From assembly GCA_016286595.1 (NCBI GenBank), contig JAEETR010000072.1:1-14056 (forward strand): DNA of 14,056 nt, in the 5' to 3' direction. The notes below the pieces were generated by a model, which was not told the DNA's origin, did no database searches, and worked only from the letters and a program-made list of their open reading frames with translations. The position numbers and the translations under genes are program-made. The stretch comes from Oscillospiraceae bacterium (lineage in GTDB: Bacteria > Bacillota > Clostridia > Oscillospirales > Oscillospiraceae). Shown here in pieces: positions 5,130-13,037 of this stretch. The first letter of the stretch is position 1; each line of letters opens with the position of its first letter.

Positions 5130-6452
5130 ATGTCACTTACTGTTTTGAAATTCGGCGGTACTTCTCTGGCGGACGCGGCCTGCATAAAGCAGGCGGCGGA
5201 GATAATCCTCAGCAAGCAGGATCGGCGCTACGTGGTGGTGTCGGCCCCCGGCAAGAGGTTTTCCGACGACGAGAAGATAACCGATATGCTTCTGAACAGC
5301 TGCTCGAACCCCAAGGCGGACGAGATAATCGCAAGACTGGCCGAGAGATTCGAGACTATCATAAAAGAGCTGGATATTTCTTTGAATATAGAGGAGGATC
5401 TGGCCGCCATAAGAGCGGCGGCCGAAGGCGGTAAGAGAGAGTTCCTTGCCAGCCGGGGCGAGTATATATCCTCCAAGATCATGGCTGAGCTTTTGGGCTA
5501 CGACTGGATCGACGCGGCGAAATGCGTAGTGTTCAACGACAAGGGCGAGTGCGACTGGAACGCCACCAGAAAAGCCACCGCCGAGCGCCTTTCCCACAGC
5601 TACCGCGCCGTGATACCCGGCTTCTACGGGGCCGGGGCCGACGGCGAGATCCACACCTTCTCCCGGGGCGGCTCCGACATCACCGGCGCCATCGTCGCCG
5701 AGGCGGCCCAGGCCGACGTTTACGAGAACTGGACCGACGTTTCCGGCTTTATGATGGCTGACCCCAAGGTGGTAAAAAACCCCAAGCCCATCGAGACCAT
5801 GACCTACCGGGAGCTGCGGGAGCTGAGCTACATGGGCGCCTCCGTGCTGCACGAGGACGCCGTATTCCCCGCCAAACGCTCCGGCATACCCATAAGGATG
5901 CTCAACACCAAGCGGCCCCAGGACCCCGGCACCCTCATCGTGCCCTATCTGGCCCCCGGCTCCGGCGGCCCCCTGATAACCGGCATCGCCGGCAAGAAGG
6001 GCTTTTACACCATCGCCCTTGAGAAGGACCGCATGAGCACCGAGGCCGACTTCCTGCCCAGAGTGCTGGAGGTGCTGCTGAGAAACGGCGTATCCTTCGA
6101 GCACGTGCCCTCCGGCATAGACACGCTGTCCATCATCGTGGCGGCGGACACCGTGAAGGGCCGGGAGAACCTCATATACAGAGAGCTGACCGAGGCCGTC
6201 AACCCCGACGGCATCGAGATAAAGCAGGGCCCCGCCCTTCTGACGGTGGTGGGCCGCAATATGGCCGGCACCATCGGTACCCTCAGCCGCGTGACCTCCG
6301 CGCTGGCCGGTCAGGGCATCACCGTACGCATGATAGACCAGGGCTCTGACGAGCTGAACATCATCATCGGCGTTGACGAGAGCTGCTTCGAGCAGGCCAT
6401 GAACGCCATATACAGGGAGTTTGTCTCCGGAGAGGAGAAAGCTTCCTCCTGA
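5130..6452 (+). CDS. lysC: Aspartate kinase, monofunctional AKIII-like
   Basis: Predicted 440-residue cytoplasmic enzyme that phosphorylates L-aspartate with ATP, the first step toward lysine, threonine and methionine. The kinase domain shows KFGGTS (7-12), SRGEYIS (108-114), SRGGSD (178-183) and WTDVSGFMMADP (201-212). Two C-terminal ACT domains (about 290-350 and 370-435, the latter containing VVGRNMAGTIGTLSRV) are the likely site of allosteric inhibition by end products. The length and layout match the AKIII/YclM-like class, not the shorter class with an internal beta-subunit start. ATG 5130 is chosen because GTGGAG (5118-5123) lies 6 nt upstream; GTG 5118 would leave no usable ribosome binding site. 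The gene is under the lysine riboswitch and is followed 19 nt later by lysA. Lysine is therefore a likely transcriptional and possibly allosteric effector; the allosteric part is inference. Confidence 0.95.
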   Translation: MSLTVLKFGGTSLADAACIKQAAEIILSKQDRRYVVVSAPGKRFSDDEKITDMLLNSCSNPKADEIIARLAERFETIIKELDISLNIEEDLAAIRAAAEGGKREFLASRGEYISSKIMAELLGYDWIDAAKCVVFNDKGECDWNATRKATAERLSHSYRAVIPGFYGAGADGEIHTFSRGGSDITGAIVAEAAQADVYENWTDVSGFMMADPKVVKNPKPIETMTYRELRELSYMGASVLHEDAVFPAKRSGIPIRMLNTKRPQDPGTLIVPYLAPGSGGPLITGIAGKKGFYTIALEKDRMSTEADFLPRVLEVLLRNGVSFEHVPSGIDTLSIIVAADTVKGRENLIYRELTEAVNPDGIEIKQGPALLTVVGRNMAGTIGTLSRVTSALAGQGITVRMIDQGSDELNIIIGVDESCFEQAMNAIYREFVSGEEKASS

Positions 6453-6471
6453 CATTGAAAAAGGAGAAAAA

Positions 6472-7767
6472 ATGCTTCATCCAAATATGACAGTCAACGC
6501 GGCGGGGCATCTGGCCTTCGCCGGAGTGGATACCATAGACCTGGCCCGGCAGTACGGCACGCCCCTGTACCTCGTGGATGAGGACGGCGTCCGTTCCGCC
6601 TGCCGCATGTACAAGAGCACCATGGAGCGCTGCATGGGCAGCGGCGCCGAGCCCCTTTACGCCAGCAAGGCGCTGTCCTTCACCGGGCTTATGCGCGTCA
6701 TGGCCCAGGAGGGCATGAGCGTGGACGCGGTGAGCCAGGGCGAGATACTCGTGGCCGTCACCGGCGGCGTGGACCCGGAGAAGATATACTTCCACGGCAA
6801 CAACAAGACCGACGGCGACATAGCGTTCGCCATGGAAAAGGGCGTGGGCTGGTTCATCGTGGACAGTCACGAGGAGCTGCAGGCCGTGGGCCGGATCGCC
6901 GGCGAGCGGGGGATAGAGCAGAAGATACTTCTGCGCATCACCCCGGGCATCGACCCCCACACCTTCGAGGCCGTCAACACCGGCAAGATAGACTGTCAGT
7001 TCGGAGTGCCCATCGAGACGGGGCAGGCCGTGCAGTTCGTTCAGGCGGCGCTTAACACCCCCAACGTCAGACTCATGGGCTACCACTACCACATCGGCTC
7101 CCAGATATTCGACGCCGTGCCCTTCAACGACGCGGCGGCCATCATGCTGGACTTCGTGGCGGACTGCAAGGCCCGCTTCGGCTTCGAGCCGGAGGTGCTG
7201 GACATGGGCGGCGGCCCCGGCGTGCGCTACGTCGAGAGCGACCCGGTCATCGACGTGGAGGCCGTTCTTGAGAACATCGGCCGGTACATCCGCACCCGCT
7301 GCGCCCAGCTGGGCCTGACCTATCCGAAGCTGCTCATCGAGCCGGGCCGCAGCATAGTGGCCCAGTACGGCATGACGCTGTACAGCGTGGGCACCGTGAA
7401 GACCATCACCGGCTACAAGAACTACGTGTCCATCGACGGCGGCATGTCCGACAACCCCCGCTACGCCCTTTACAAGTCGAAGTACACGGTCCTCAACGCC
7501 GACCGTCCCGGCCAGAACGCCGACTTCCTGTGCACCGTGGCCGGCAGAGAGTGCGAGAGCGGCGCCCTCATCCAGCCGGACGTGATGCTGCGCCGTCCCG
7601 TCCGGGGCGATATAATCGCCGTGGCCGTCACCGGCGCGTACAACTACGCCATGGCCTCCAACTACAACCGCGTTCCCCGTCCCCCCATCGTAATGCTCAA
7701 GGGCGGCGAGAGTTACCTCTCCGTCCGCAGGGAGACGATAGAGGACGAGCTGCGCTGCGATCTGTGA
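6472..7767 (+). CDS. lysA: Diaminopimelate decarboxylase
   Basis: Predicted 431-residue PLP enzyme that decarboxylates meso-diaminopimelate to L-lysine, the last step of the pathway; it acts as a dimer in this fold III family. K66 in YASKALS is the expected PLP lysine. HIGSQ (207-211), the glycine-rich phosphate loop MGGGPG (245-250), EPGRSIVAQYG (290-300) and C361-E362-S363 of the active site are present. Two positions are unusual: the loop reads GGGPGV where GGGFGI or similar is common, and CESGA replaces the usual CESGD. ATG 6472 has AAGGAG 5 nt upstream. The gene lies 19 nt after lysC and ends before two tandem terminators, so both genes should be co-transcribed under the riboswitch. The intermediate dap genes are not in this window. 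A related PLP decarboxylase is less likely given the lysC linkage. Confidence 0.93.
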   Translation: MLHPNMTVNAAGHLAFAGVDTIDLARQYGTPLYLVDEDGVRSACRMYKSTMERCMGSGAEPLYASKALSFTGLMRVMAQEGMSVDAVSQGEILVAVTGGVDPEKIYFHGNNKTDGDIAFAMEKGVGWFIVDSHEELQAVGRIAGERGIEQKILLRITPGIDPHTFEAVNTGKIDCQFGVPIETGQAVQFVQAALNTPNVRLMGYHYHIGSQIFDAVPFNDAAAIMLDFVADCKARFGFEPEVLDMGGGPGVRYVESDPVIDVEAVLENIGRYIRTRCAQLGLTYPKLLIEPGRSIVAQYGMTLYSVGTVKTITGYKNYVSIDGGMSDNPRYALYKSKYTVLNADRPGQNADFLCTVAGRECESGALIQPDVMLRRPVRGDIIAVAVTGAYNYAMASNYNRVPRPPIVMLKGGESYLSVRRETIEDELRCDL

Positions 7768-7776
7768 TATGAGATG

Positions 7777-7809
7777 AAAAGTCCCCCGTCTGTGACGGGG
7801 GACTTTTTT
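7777..7809. terminator. Intrinsic terminator after lysA, probably bidirectional
   Basis: AAAAGTCCCCCGTC (7777-7790) pairs with the arm from 7794 across a TGT loop; the core GTCCCCCGTC/GACGGGGGAC stem is perfect and runs into six T residues. On the minus strand the same stem is followed by TTTTCATC, so it may also end the Clp transcript. Confidence 0.88.
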
Positions 7810-7819
7810 CGTTATGTTC

Positions 7820-7850
7820 CCGCTTTCCCCGAAGGGAGGGCGGCTTTTTT
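7820..7850 (+). terminator. Second, tandem intrinsic terminator after lysA
   Basis: On the plus strand CCGCTTTCCC (7820-7829) pairs with GGGAGGGCGG (7834-7843) using two G-U pairs, has a CGAA loop, and is followed by C and six T residues. On the minus strand the wobble pairs become mismatches, so it is directional. Its T-tract overlaps the stop codon of the convergent clp gene. Confidence 0.7.
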
Positions 7851-10182
7851 ATATGGCGATGACCTGGATGGCGCCGTCCGCGGCGGTGATGCCTATGCGG
7901 GTTATCTTCCGCTCGTAGTTGTCCACTATCTCCCGGGCGATAACGTCCTCTATCTCCTTCTGGATGGTGCGGCGGAGATTTCTGGCGCCGTACTCCACGG
8001 AGTAGGACCGCTTCGTCAGGTAGTCCAGCACGCTGTCGTCATACTCAAGGGAGATGCCCTTGATGGCCATGTTGTCCTTCTGCTCCCGCATCATAAGGTC
8101 CGCGATGGAGCGGAAGTTCTCCTCGGTCAGGTGGTTGAAGTACACTATCTCGTCCACGCGGTTGATGAACTCGGGCCGCAGGAAGTCCCGCAGGGCCTTC
8201 ATGGCCTTCTCCCGGTCCATATCGTTGACGCTGCCGCCGAAGCCCACGCTGCCGGAGCCCTTCTTGTCGCTGCCGGCGTTGGTGGTCATGATGATTATGG
8301 TGTTCTCGAAGTTCACCGTCCTGCCGTGGGCGTCGGTAATGCGTCCGTCGTCCAGTATCTGCAGGAGTATGTTCATCACGTCGGGGTGGGCCTTCTCTAT
8401 CTCGTCGAAGAGCACCACGGAGTAGGGCTTGCGCCTTATCTTCTCCGTGAGCTGACCGGCCTCGTCGTAGCCAACGTAACCGGGGGGCGAGCCGATAATG
8501 CGGCTTACGGAGAACTTCTCCATGAACTCCGACATGTCAAGGCGTATCAGCGCCTCCGGCGTCTGGAACATATCCTCGGCAAGGCGCTTGACAAGCTCCG
8601 TCTTGCCCACGCCGGTGGAGCCCACGAATATGAAGGAGGCGGGCTTGCGCTTGGGGGAGATGCCCACCCGGTTGCGCTTGATGGCGCTGCAGACGGCGTC
8701 CACCGCCTCGTCCTGACCGATGATGTGCTTTTTAAGCCGCTCATCCAGCTCGGCGAGGCGCTTGCCCTCGTCCTCCTTTATGCTGGAGGCGGGTATCTTG
8801 GTCCACAGCTCGATTATCCGCGCCAGATTGCCCAGCTCCAGAACGGGCATGCCCTCCGCCTCCAGGCGGAGCTTCTCGTCGGACAGGGCCAGCTCCTGAC
8901 CCCGCAGGGTGGCAAGGCGCTTGTAGTTCTCCTCGTTGTCGTCCTGATTTTCGGACTCGGGCTGCTCCAGGAGCATATCCCGCTCCTTGGCTATGTCGTC
9001 CAGATCCTTCTGGATGTCGAATATCCGCTCGTAGGACTTGTTCTTCAGATTAACGTCGGAGCAGGCCTCGTCGATGAGGTCGATGGCCTTGTCCGGCAGG
9101 AAACGGTCGGTTATATACCGCTCGGACAGCAGCACCGCCTGACGGCACATCTCCTCGGGGATCCGCACGCCGTGGTGCAGCTCGTAGTAGTGGGCGATGC
9201 CCTTGAGTATCTCGATGGACTCGTCTATGCTGGGCTCGTTGACGGTTACGGGCTGGAAGCGGCGCTCAAGAGCGGAGTCCTTCTCGATGTGCTTGCGGTA
9301 CTCGTTGAAGGTGGTGGCGCCGATGACCTGTATCTCGCCCCGGGAAAGGGCGGGCTTGAGGATGTTGGCGGCGTTCATGGAGCCCTCTGCGTCGCCGGCA
9401 CCCACGAGATTGTGGACCTCGTCGATGACGAGGATGATGTTGCCAAGACGCTTTATCTCGTCGATAAGGCCCTTCATCCTGGACTCGAACTGCCCGCGGA
9501 ACTGGGTCCCGGCCACAAGGCTCGTAAGGTCGAGGAGCCAGACCTCCTTGTCCCGCAGCTTGTAGGGCACCGCACCCTCGGCTATCTTGATGGACAGACC
9601 CTCTGCGATGGCGGTCTTGCCCACGCCGGGCTCGCCGATAAGGCAGGGGTTGTTCTTCTGGCGGCGGTTGAGTATCTGTATGACCCGCTCCAGCTCCTCC
9701 TCGCGGCCAACGATGCGGTCCAGCTGACCGTCCCGGGCCCGCTGAGTCAGGCAGATGCAGTAGCTGTCAAGGAACTTGCGCTTGCTGCGGCGGTCGCCGT
9801 CTCTGTTCTGGGACGGGTTATCCTTGCCGCTCGCGCCGTTTCCGGGACGGCGCTTGTCGTCGTTCTCCTTCTGGGGCTCCTGATTGGAGAAGAGCCTGTT
9901 GAGGAAGGGGAAGGTGGCGGTCTTGCCGTCGTCGGAGTTGTCGTCGCCGGCGTCGGGCAGGTCCTCCTCGCCGCCGAAGGCGGAGAGCATCTCCTTGGAT
10001 ATGTTCTCCAGCTCGTCGTCTGAGATGCCCATCTTGCTGATGATGTCGTTGACGGGCTTGATGTTCATCTCCTTGGCGCACTTGAGGCACAGTCCCTCGT
10101 TGGTGGAGTTTCCGTTTTCTATCTTCGTTATGAATATTACCGCCACGTTCTTGTGGCAGCGGGCGCACAGTGTAGGCTGCAT
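7849..10182 (-). CDS. ClpE-like AAA+ unfoldase (Hsp100, Clp ATPase subunit)
   Basis: Predicted 777-residue cytoplasmic ATPase that unfolds proteins, probably feeding ClpP. It has two AAA+ modules: Walker A GEPGVGKT (183-190) with Walker B LVIDEV (251-256), and Walker A GSTGVGKT (521-528) with Walker B VLFDEIE (590-596); sensor-2 is GARNLRR (732-738). VGFG (646-649) sits where ClpP-binding loops carry an IGF/LGF-like tripeptide. The N terminus is not the usual Clp repeat domain but a four-cysteine putative zinc finger (C6-C9, C32-C35), as in ClpE. A charged, low-complexity linker (about 70-138) and a coiled-coil middle region (about 385-445) follow. ATG 10182 has AAGGAG 5 nt upstream. The gene follows the CvpA-family gene by 57 nt with no clear terminator, so it is probably in that operon. 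No CIRCE or CtsR-type operator is evident. ClpC is the alternative name; the zinc finger favours ClpE. Confidence 0.9.
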   Translation of the reverse strand: MQPTLCARCHKNVAVIFITKIENGNSTNEGLCLKCAKEMNIKPVNDIISKMGISDDELENISKEMLSAFGGEEDLPDAGDDNSDDGKTATFPFLNRLFSNQEPQKENDDKRRPGNGASGKDNPSQNRDGDRRSKRKFLDSYCICLTQRARDGQLDRIVGREEELERVIQILNRRQKNNPCLIGEPGVGKTAIAEGLSIKIAEGAVPYKLRDKEVWLLDLTSLVAGTQFRGQFESRMKGLIDEIKRLGNIILVIDEVHNLVGAGDAEGSMNAANILKPALSRGEIQVIGATTFNEYRKHIEKDSALERRFQPVTVNEPSIDESIEILKGIAHYYELHHGVRIPEEMCRQAVLLSERYITDRFLPDKAIDLIDEACSDVNLKNKSYERIFDIQKDLDDIAKERDMLLEQPESENQDDNEENYKRLATLRGQELALSDEKLRLEAEGMPVLELGNLARIIELWTKIPASSIKEDEGKRLAELDERLKKHIIGQDEAVDAVCSAIKRNRVGISPKRKPASFIFVGSTGVGKTELVKRLAEDMFQTPEALIRLDMSEFMEKFSVSRIIGSPPGYVGYDEAGQLTEKIRRKPYSVVLFDEIEKAHPDVMNILLQILDDGRITDAHGRTVNFENTIIIMTTNAGSDKKGSGSVGFGGSVNDMDREKAMKALRDFLRPEFINRVDEIVYFNHLTEENFRSIADLMMREQKDNMAIKGISLEYDDSVLDYLTKRSYSVEYGARNLRRTIQKEIEDVIAREIVDNYERKITRIGITAADGAIQVIAI

Positions 10183-10239
10183 AGTGTCTCCTTATATATA
10201 GCGGGGTATATGGTTATGGGCGAAGCCCTTTTTTCCGTA

Positions 10240-10995
10240 TCAGAAGCCGAACATGTCGGCCACCCTGTTCTTCACCACCAGACGGCCGAAGAGCCTGGAG
10301 CCGGTCATGACCTTTTCGGGGATGAAAAGGCCCAGATACCGGCAGAAGCTGGTGAGGGTGATTATTATCATTATCCCCATGGCGGCGCCCAGCAGCGCCC
10401 CCAGGACGTGGTTGACGTTTTCAAGGCCGGGAATGCCGAATTTGATGTCGATTATATTGGCGACGGCGCAGAAGGCGATGGCCACCAGCATGAACACCAG
10501 CGCAAAGCCGGCCACGTAGGCCCCCCGGCGGCACAGCACCGACGTGAGGGTCACGCTCATCTCCTGGCCTACCACGGTCTCCTCCTTCGCCACCTGTTCG
10601 GCCAGATCCTTTGCCGGCGCGTCGGCTATGCCGAGGCCGGTGAGGGTGGCGTGGCAGACGGTATATACGTCCTCCTTCTGCTCCGGGGTAAGGATGACGG
10701 GGGGAGCCTTCGCCTTTTTATCGTCGCCGTCTCCCTCCGGGTCGGCGGCGTCGGACTTCTCGCCGTCCCACGTGAGGATGGAGGTGAGAGTGCTGTCCAC
10801 CACGCCCGTGGCGAAGGGCTCCAGCGCGCCGGTGAACTCCGGGGAATAGACCTCGGACACCAGACCCGCCGCGTATATGGATATTATGACTGCCAGTATG
10901 CCCAGTATGCCGTTTATGAGACCGGTCTTGAAGCCGTGCCAGCAGCACAGGACGACTATACCGATAAGAACAAGGTCAAAAACGACGGTGCTCAT
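10240..10995 (-). CDS. CvpA-family integral membrane protein
   Basis: Predicted 251-residue membrane protein of the CvpA (colicin V production) family. Members have been linked to envelope homeostasis in some bacteria, but the molecular function is unknown. Four hydrophobic segments are visible at about 5-19, 27-45, 157-180 and 194-216. The typical family core appears as GFKTGLINGILGILAVIISIYAA (21-43) and GLENVNHVLGALLGAAMGI (190-208). An insertion of about 105 residues between the second and third segments contains a hydrophilic acidic part (DGEKSDAADPEGDGDDKKAK, 77-96), which makes the protein longer than most CvpA proteins. Of two in-frame ATGs, 10995 is chosen since GGAGG lies 7 nt before it; ATG 11001 is only 1 nt from the same site. 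It follows the DUF5711-like gene by 37 nt and precedes the ClpE-like gene. Confidence 0.85.
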   Translation of the reverse strand: MSTVVFDLVLIGIVVLCCWHGFKTGLINGILGILAVIISIYAAGLVSEVYSPEFTGALEPFATGVVDSTLTSILTWDGEKSDAADPEGDGDDKKAKAPPVILTPEQKEDVYTVCHATLTGLGIADAPAKDLAEQVAKEETVVGQEMSVTLTSVLCRRGAYVAGFALVFMLVAIAFCAVANIIDIKFGIPGLENVNHVLGALLGAAMGIMIIITLTSFCRYLGLFIPEKVMTGSRLFGRLVVKNRVADMFGF

Positions 10996-11002
10996 GTGCA
11001 TT

Positions 11003-11007
11003 CCTCC
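11003..11007 (-). promoter_or_regulatory. Ribosome binding site that fixes the CvpA start
   Basis: GGAGG on the minus strand lies 1 nt before ATG 11001 and 7 nt before ATG 10995. Normal spacing selects the second ATG, removing two residues from the longest open frame. Confidence 0.7.
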
Positions 11008-11008
11008 G

Positions 11009-11026
11009 ATGCGCCCTCCGGCGCAT
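11009..11026 (-). other. Intercistronic hairpin before the CvpA gene
   Basis: ATGCGCC and GGCGCAT form a perfect 7-bp stem with a 4-nt loop (GGAG on the minus strand), just upstream of the CvpA ribosome binding site. There is no T-tract on the minus strand, so read-through is expected. It could modulate mRNA processing or translation within the operon. Confidence 0.4.
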
Positions 11027-11032
11027 TTTCGT

Positions 11033-12160
11033 TTATTGCTGGTCCTCCTGGGGTATCAGTACCCGGGCGGAATAGGCCCCCGCCACCACGGCGGAGCCGT
11101 CCTCCCGGCAGAGTATTGCCGAGCCGATGACGTCCCCGGCGCTCAGAAGAACGGAGCCGTCCTTTTTCAGCACGGCGGCGGAGTTCAGGGAAAGAACGGC
11201 CAGATCGTCGCCGCAGCCGTCCATATAGGTCACGCCGGAAAATATGCGGGCCGTGCCGGAAACGGTACCATCGGGGCTGATGATGCTCACGGTGCCGTCG
11301 GTGTCCATGAGGAAATCGCCGGTGACCACCGCGGCGAAGGAGTCGGATATCACGCAGCTTTTAAGGTAGCTGCCGGCCATGTCCCACCGGGCCTTTTCGA
11401 CGCCGTCCCGGGTGAGGAACACCACCGCGTCGGAGGACACGGCGGCCAGCCTGTCGCCCGTCCAGCCGATGTCGATCATAACGCCGGGGCTTTCGTACCG
11501 GGCCTGTTCCGCGTCGCTGTCGACGGAGAAGAACACCACGCTGCTGCCGCCCTTGTCCACCACGAGTATGGCCAGAGTGCGGCTGCCCCGCATGGCGGCG
11601 TCCAGCACGTAGCCGGAGCCGGAGAACCAGCGGAACAGGGCCGTGCCGGTCCTGTCGTAAACGGTTACGCGGCTTTTGTAGCCCGTCTCCTCGTTGACGA
11701 TGCAGACGTAGCCGTCCTCGTTCACGTCGGCGGCGATGACGGCGCCCTCGGGGGAGAAGGTGGTGATGACCCGGTCCCTGCTGAAGAAGATCACACTGTC
11801 CCCGCCCACGTCGTAGGCGGCGGCGTATTTTCCGGCGGAGGCGATGGCGGGGGTGTACATGGGAGTGTACTGGCTGAAGAGTTCAGCCCCGTCCCGTCCG
11901 TAGACCTGCAGGCCGGCGGCGGACAGCACCGCCGTTGCCCCGTCCACGTCGGCAAAGGCGGCGGCACCGGAGGTGTCGTAGTAAAGCTCCTCGGCCGCGT
12001 CGCCCCGGTCCCGGCGGAAAAGGGAGGAGACGGTGTCCTTCAGGCTGGAGTCGCTGAGCCAGGATATCAGCGCCGCGGCCCCCACCAGGACCAGCACCAC
12101 TATGACGGCGGCGACGGCTCTGCCGAACGTGCCGGTTTTTTTTCTGGTCTTTGTGGACAT
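11033..12160 (-). CDS. DUF5711-like membrane-anchored beta-propeller protein
   Basis: Predicted 375-residue protein with a short basic N terminus (MSTKTRKK), one membrane segment at about 14-34 and a large extracytoplasmic domain. The domain consists of repeating beta-strand units of about 40 residues with patterns such as VYGRDGAELF, VTVYDRTGTALFRW and VSIISPDGTVSG, typical of a beta-propeller; it fits what I recall of DUF5711 proteins in Clostridia. No catalytic motif is visible, so binding or scaffolding outside the membrane is a guess. ATG 12160 has AGGGAG 7 nt upstream; a TTG at 12184 gives a longer frame without its own site. It is the first gene after an extended -10 promoter and leads into the CvpA and ClpE-like genes. 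Confidence 0.72.
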   Translation of the reverse strand: MSTKTRKKTGTFGRAVAAVIVVLVLVGAAALISWLSDSSLKDTVSSLFRRDRGDAAEELYYDTSGAAAFADVDGATAVLSAAGLQVYGRDGAELFSQYTPMYTPAIASAGKYAAAYDVGGDSVIFFSRDRVITTFSPEGAVIAADVNEDGYVCIVNEETGYKSRVTVYDRTGTALFRWFSGSGYVLDAAMRGSRTLAILVVDKGGSSVVFFSVDSDAEQARYESPGVMIDIGWTGDRLAAVSSDAVVFLTRDGVEKARWDMAGSYLKSCVISDSFAAVVTGDFLMDTDGTVSIISPDGTVSGTARIFSGVTYMDGCGDDLAVLSLNSAAVLKKDGSVLLSAGDVIGSAILCREDGSAVVAGAYSARVLIPQEDQQ

Positions 12161-12200
12161 AGTCAGGCTCCCTGGCGGGTGCAAAGTTTTTGTACCTTTC

Positions 12201-12209
12201 AGTATATCA
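12201..12209 (-). promoter_or_regulatory. Extended -10 promoter for the DUF5711-CvpA-Clp operon
   Basis: On the minus strand TG-A-TATACT occupies 12209-12201, an extended -10 that can work with a weak -35; the upstream region is AT-rich (TTTATTATT) but shows no good TTGACA. Transcription would start near 12194, about 34 nt before ATG 12160. No terminator follows truA, so read-through from the truA operon is also possible. Confidence 0.6.
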
Positions 12210-12239
12210 CAGTCGGAGCGAATAATAAAGGGGTGAGGT

Positions 12240-13025
12240 TCAGAACCGGGCGAGGGCGTTGGGCGCGCTCATCATCTCGCCCACGGCGCCGGGGTACCAC
12301 AGCCGGGTCATGAAAAGGCCCTGGGGCGGCGCAGTGGGGCCGGTGAGGGACCGGTTGCCCGCGTCGAGAAGGGCGGGGATGTCCTCCGGGGACAGCTTCC
12401 CCAGGGAACAGTACACCAGAGTGCCCACGATGGCCCGCACCATGTTGTACAGAAATCCGTCCGCGCAGACGCGGATGGAGACGAACTGCCCGTCCTCCTC
12501 CACCTCGCACCAGTGGACGGTGCGCACGGTGGTCTTCGTCTCCGTGCCCACGGAGCGCACCGCGGCGAAATCGTGGGTCCCCACGAAGGCGGCGGCGGCC
12601 CGGCGCATCACGTCAGGCTTGAGGGGAGTGGGGCAGAACCAGGCCCTCTCCCGAAGGAAGGGGCTTCTTATGCGGGAGCTTATTATCCGGTAGGTGTACT
12701 CCTTTTTCTCGCAGGAGAGCACCGCGTTGAAATCCTCCGGCGCGTCCACGGCGGCGACCACCGATATGTCGTCCGGCAGGAGAGTGTTCATTGCCAGGGG
12801 CAGACGCTCGCAGGGTATGCGGGTGTCGCTCTTAAAGTTGGCGCAGTAATCGAGAGCGTGGACGCCGGCGTCGGTCCTGCCGCAGCCGGTGACGTGGACC
12901 TTCCCGCCGCACAGACGGCCGAGAACGTCCTCCACGGTGCCCGCCACGGACACGTCGGTCTTCTGCACCTGCCAGCCGTGGTAGGCGGTGCCGTCGTACA
13001 TCATTCTCAGGGCGATGTTTCTCAT
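12240..13025 (-). CDS. truA: tRNA pseudouridine(38-40) synthase
   Basis: Predicted 261-residue enzyme that converts uridines 38-40 of the tRNA anticodon arm to pseudouridine. GRTDAGVHA (49-57) holds the catalytic aspartate D52. The N-terminal MMYDGTAYHGWQVQ (8-21), the MNTLLPDDI segment, the KKEYTYRI strand and the C-terminal FLYNMVRAIVGTLV (about 194-207) are TruA hallmarks, and the length is standard. It begins 12 nt after the ecfT stop, with only a weak GGTGAT-like Shine-Dalgarno sequence, so translational coupling is likely. The ecfA-ecfT-truA order is conserved in Firmicutes, where rplM-rpsI often follow; here the next gene is DUF5711-like. Confidence 0.95.
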   Translation of the reverse strand: MRNIALRMMYDGTAYHGWQVQKTDVSVAGTVEDVLGRLCGGKVHVTGCGRTDAGVHALDYCANFKSDTRIPCERLPLAMNTLLPDDISVVAAVDAPEDFNAVLSCEKKEYTYRIISSRIRSPFLRERAWFCPTPLKPDVMRRAAAAFVGTHDFAAVRSVGTETKTTVRTVHWCEVEEDGQFVSIRVCADGFLYNMVRAIVGTLVYCSLGKLSPEDIPALLDAGNRSLTGPTAPPQGLFMTRLWYPGAVGEMMSAPNALARF

Positions 13026-13037
13026 ATCACCGTACCG

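Noticed and set aside
5133..6455. A 440-codon open frame on the minus strand opposite lysC
   Set aside because: A shadow of lysC; no conserved motif and the plus-strand reading is a clear aspartate kinase behind a lysine riboswitch.
7774..10023. A 749-codon open frame on the plus strand opposite the Clp ATPase gene
   Set aside because: It is an antisense shadow of a GC-rich gene: it is full of Gly/Val/Leu/His repeats, has no domain pattern or ribosome binding site, and begins inside the lysA terminator. The minus-strand frame encodes an unmistakable AAA+ protein.
10218..10234. GGGC-GAA-GCCC followed by six T residues on the plus strand between the CvpA and Clp genes
   Set aside because: The stem is only 4 bp and it points in the plus direction, where no transcript is expected; on the minus strand it has no T-tract, so it should not end the CvpA transcript.
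10183..10239. Possible separate promoter for the Clp gene (TTCGCC ... TATATA on the minus strand)
   Set aside because: The -35 match is poor and the spacing is 18 bp with little else to support it; AT-rich sequence before an RBS is common. Co-transcription with the CvpA gene is simpler.
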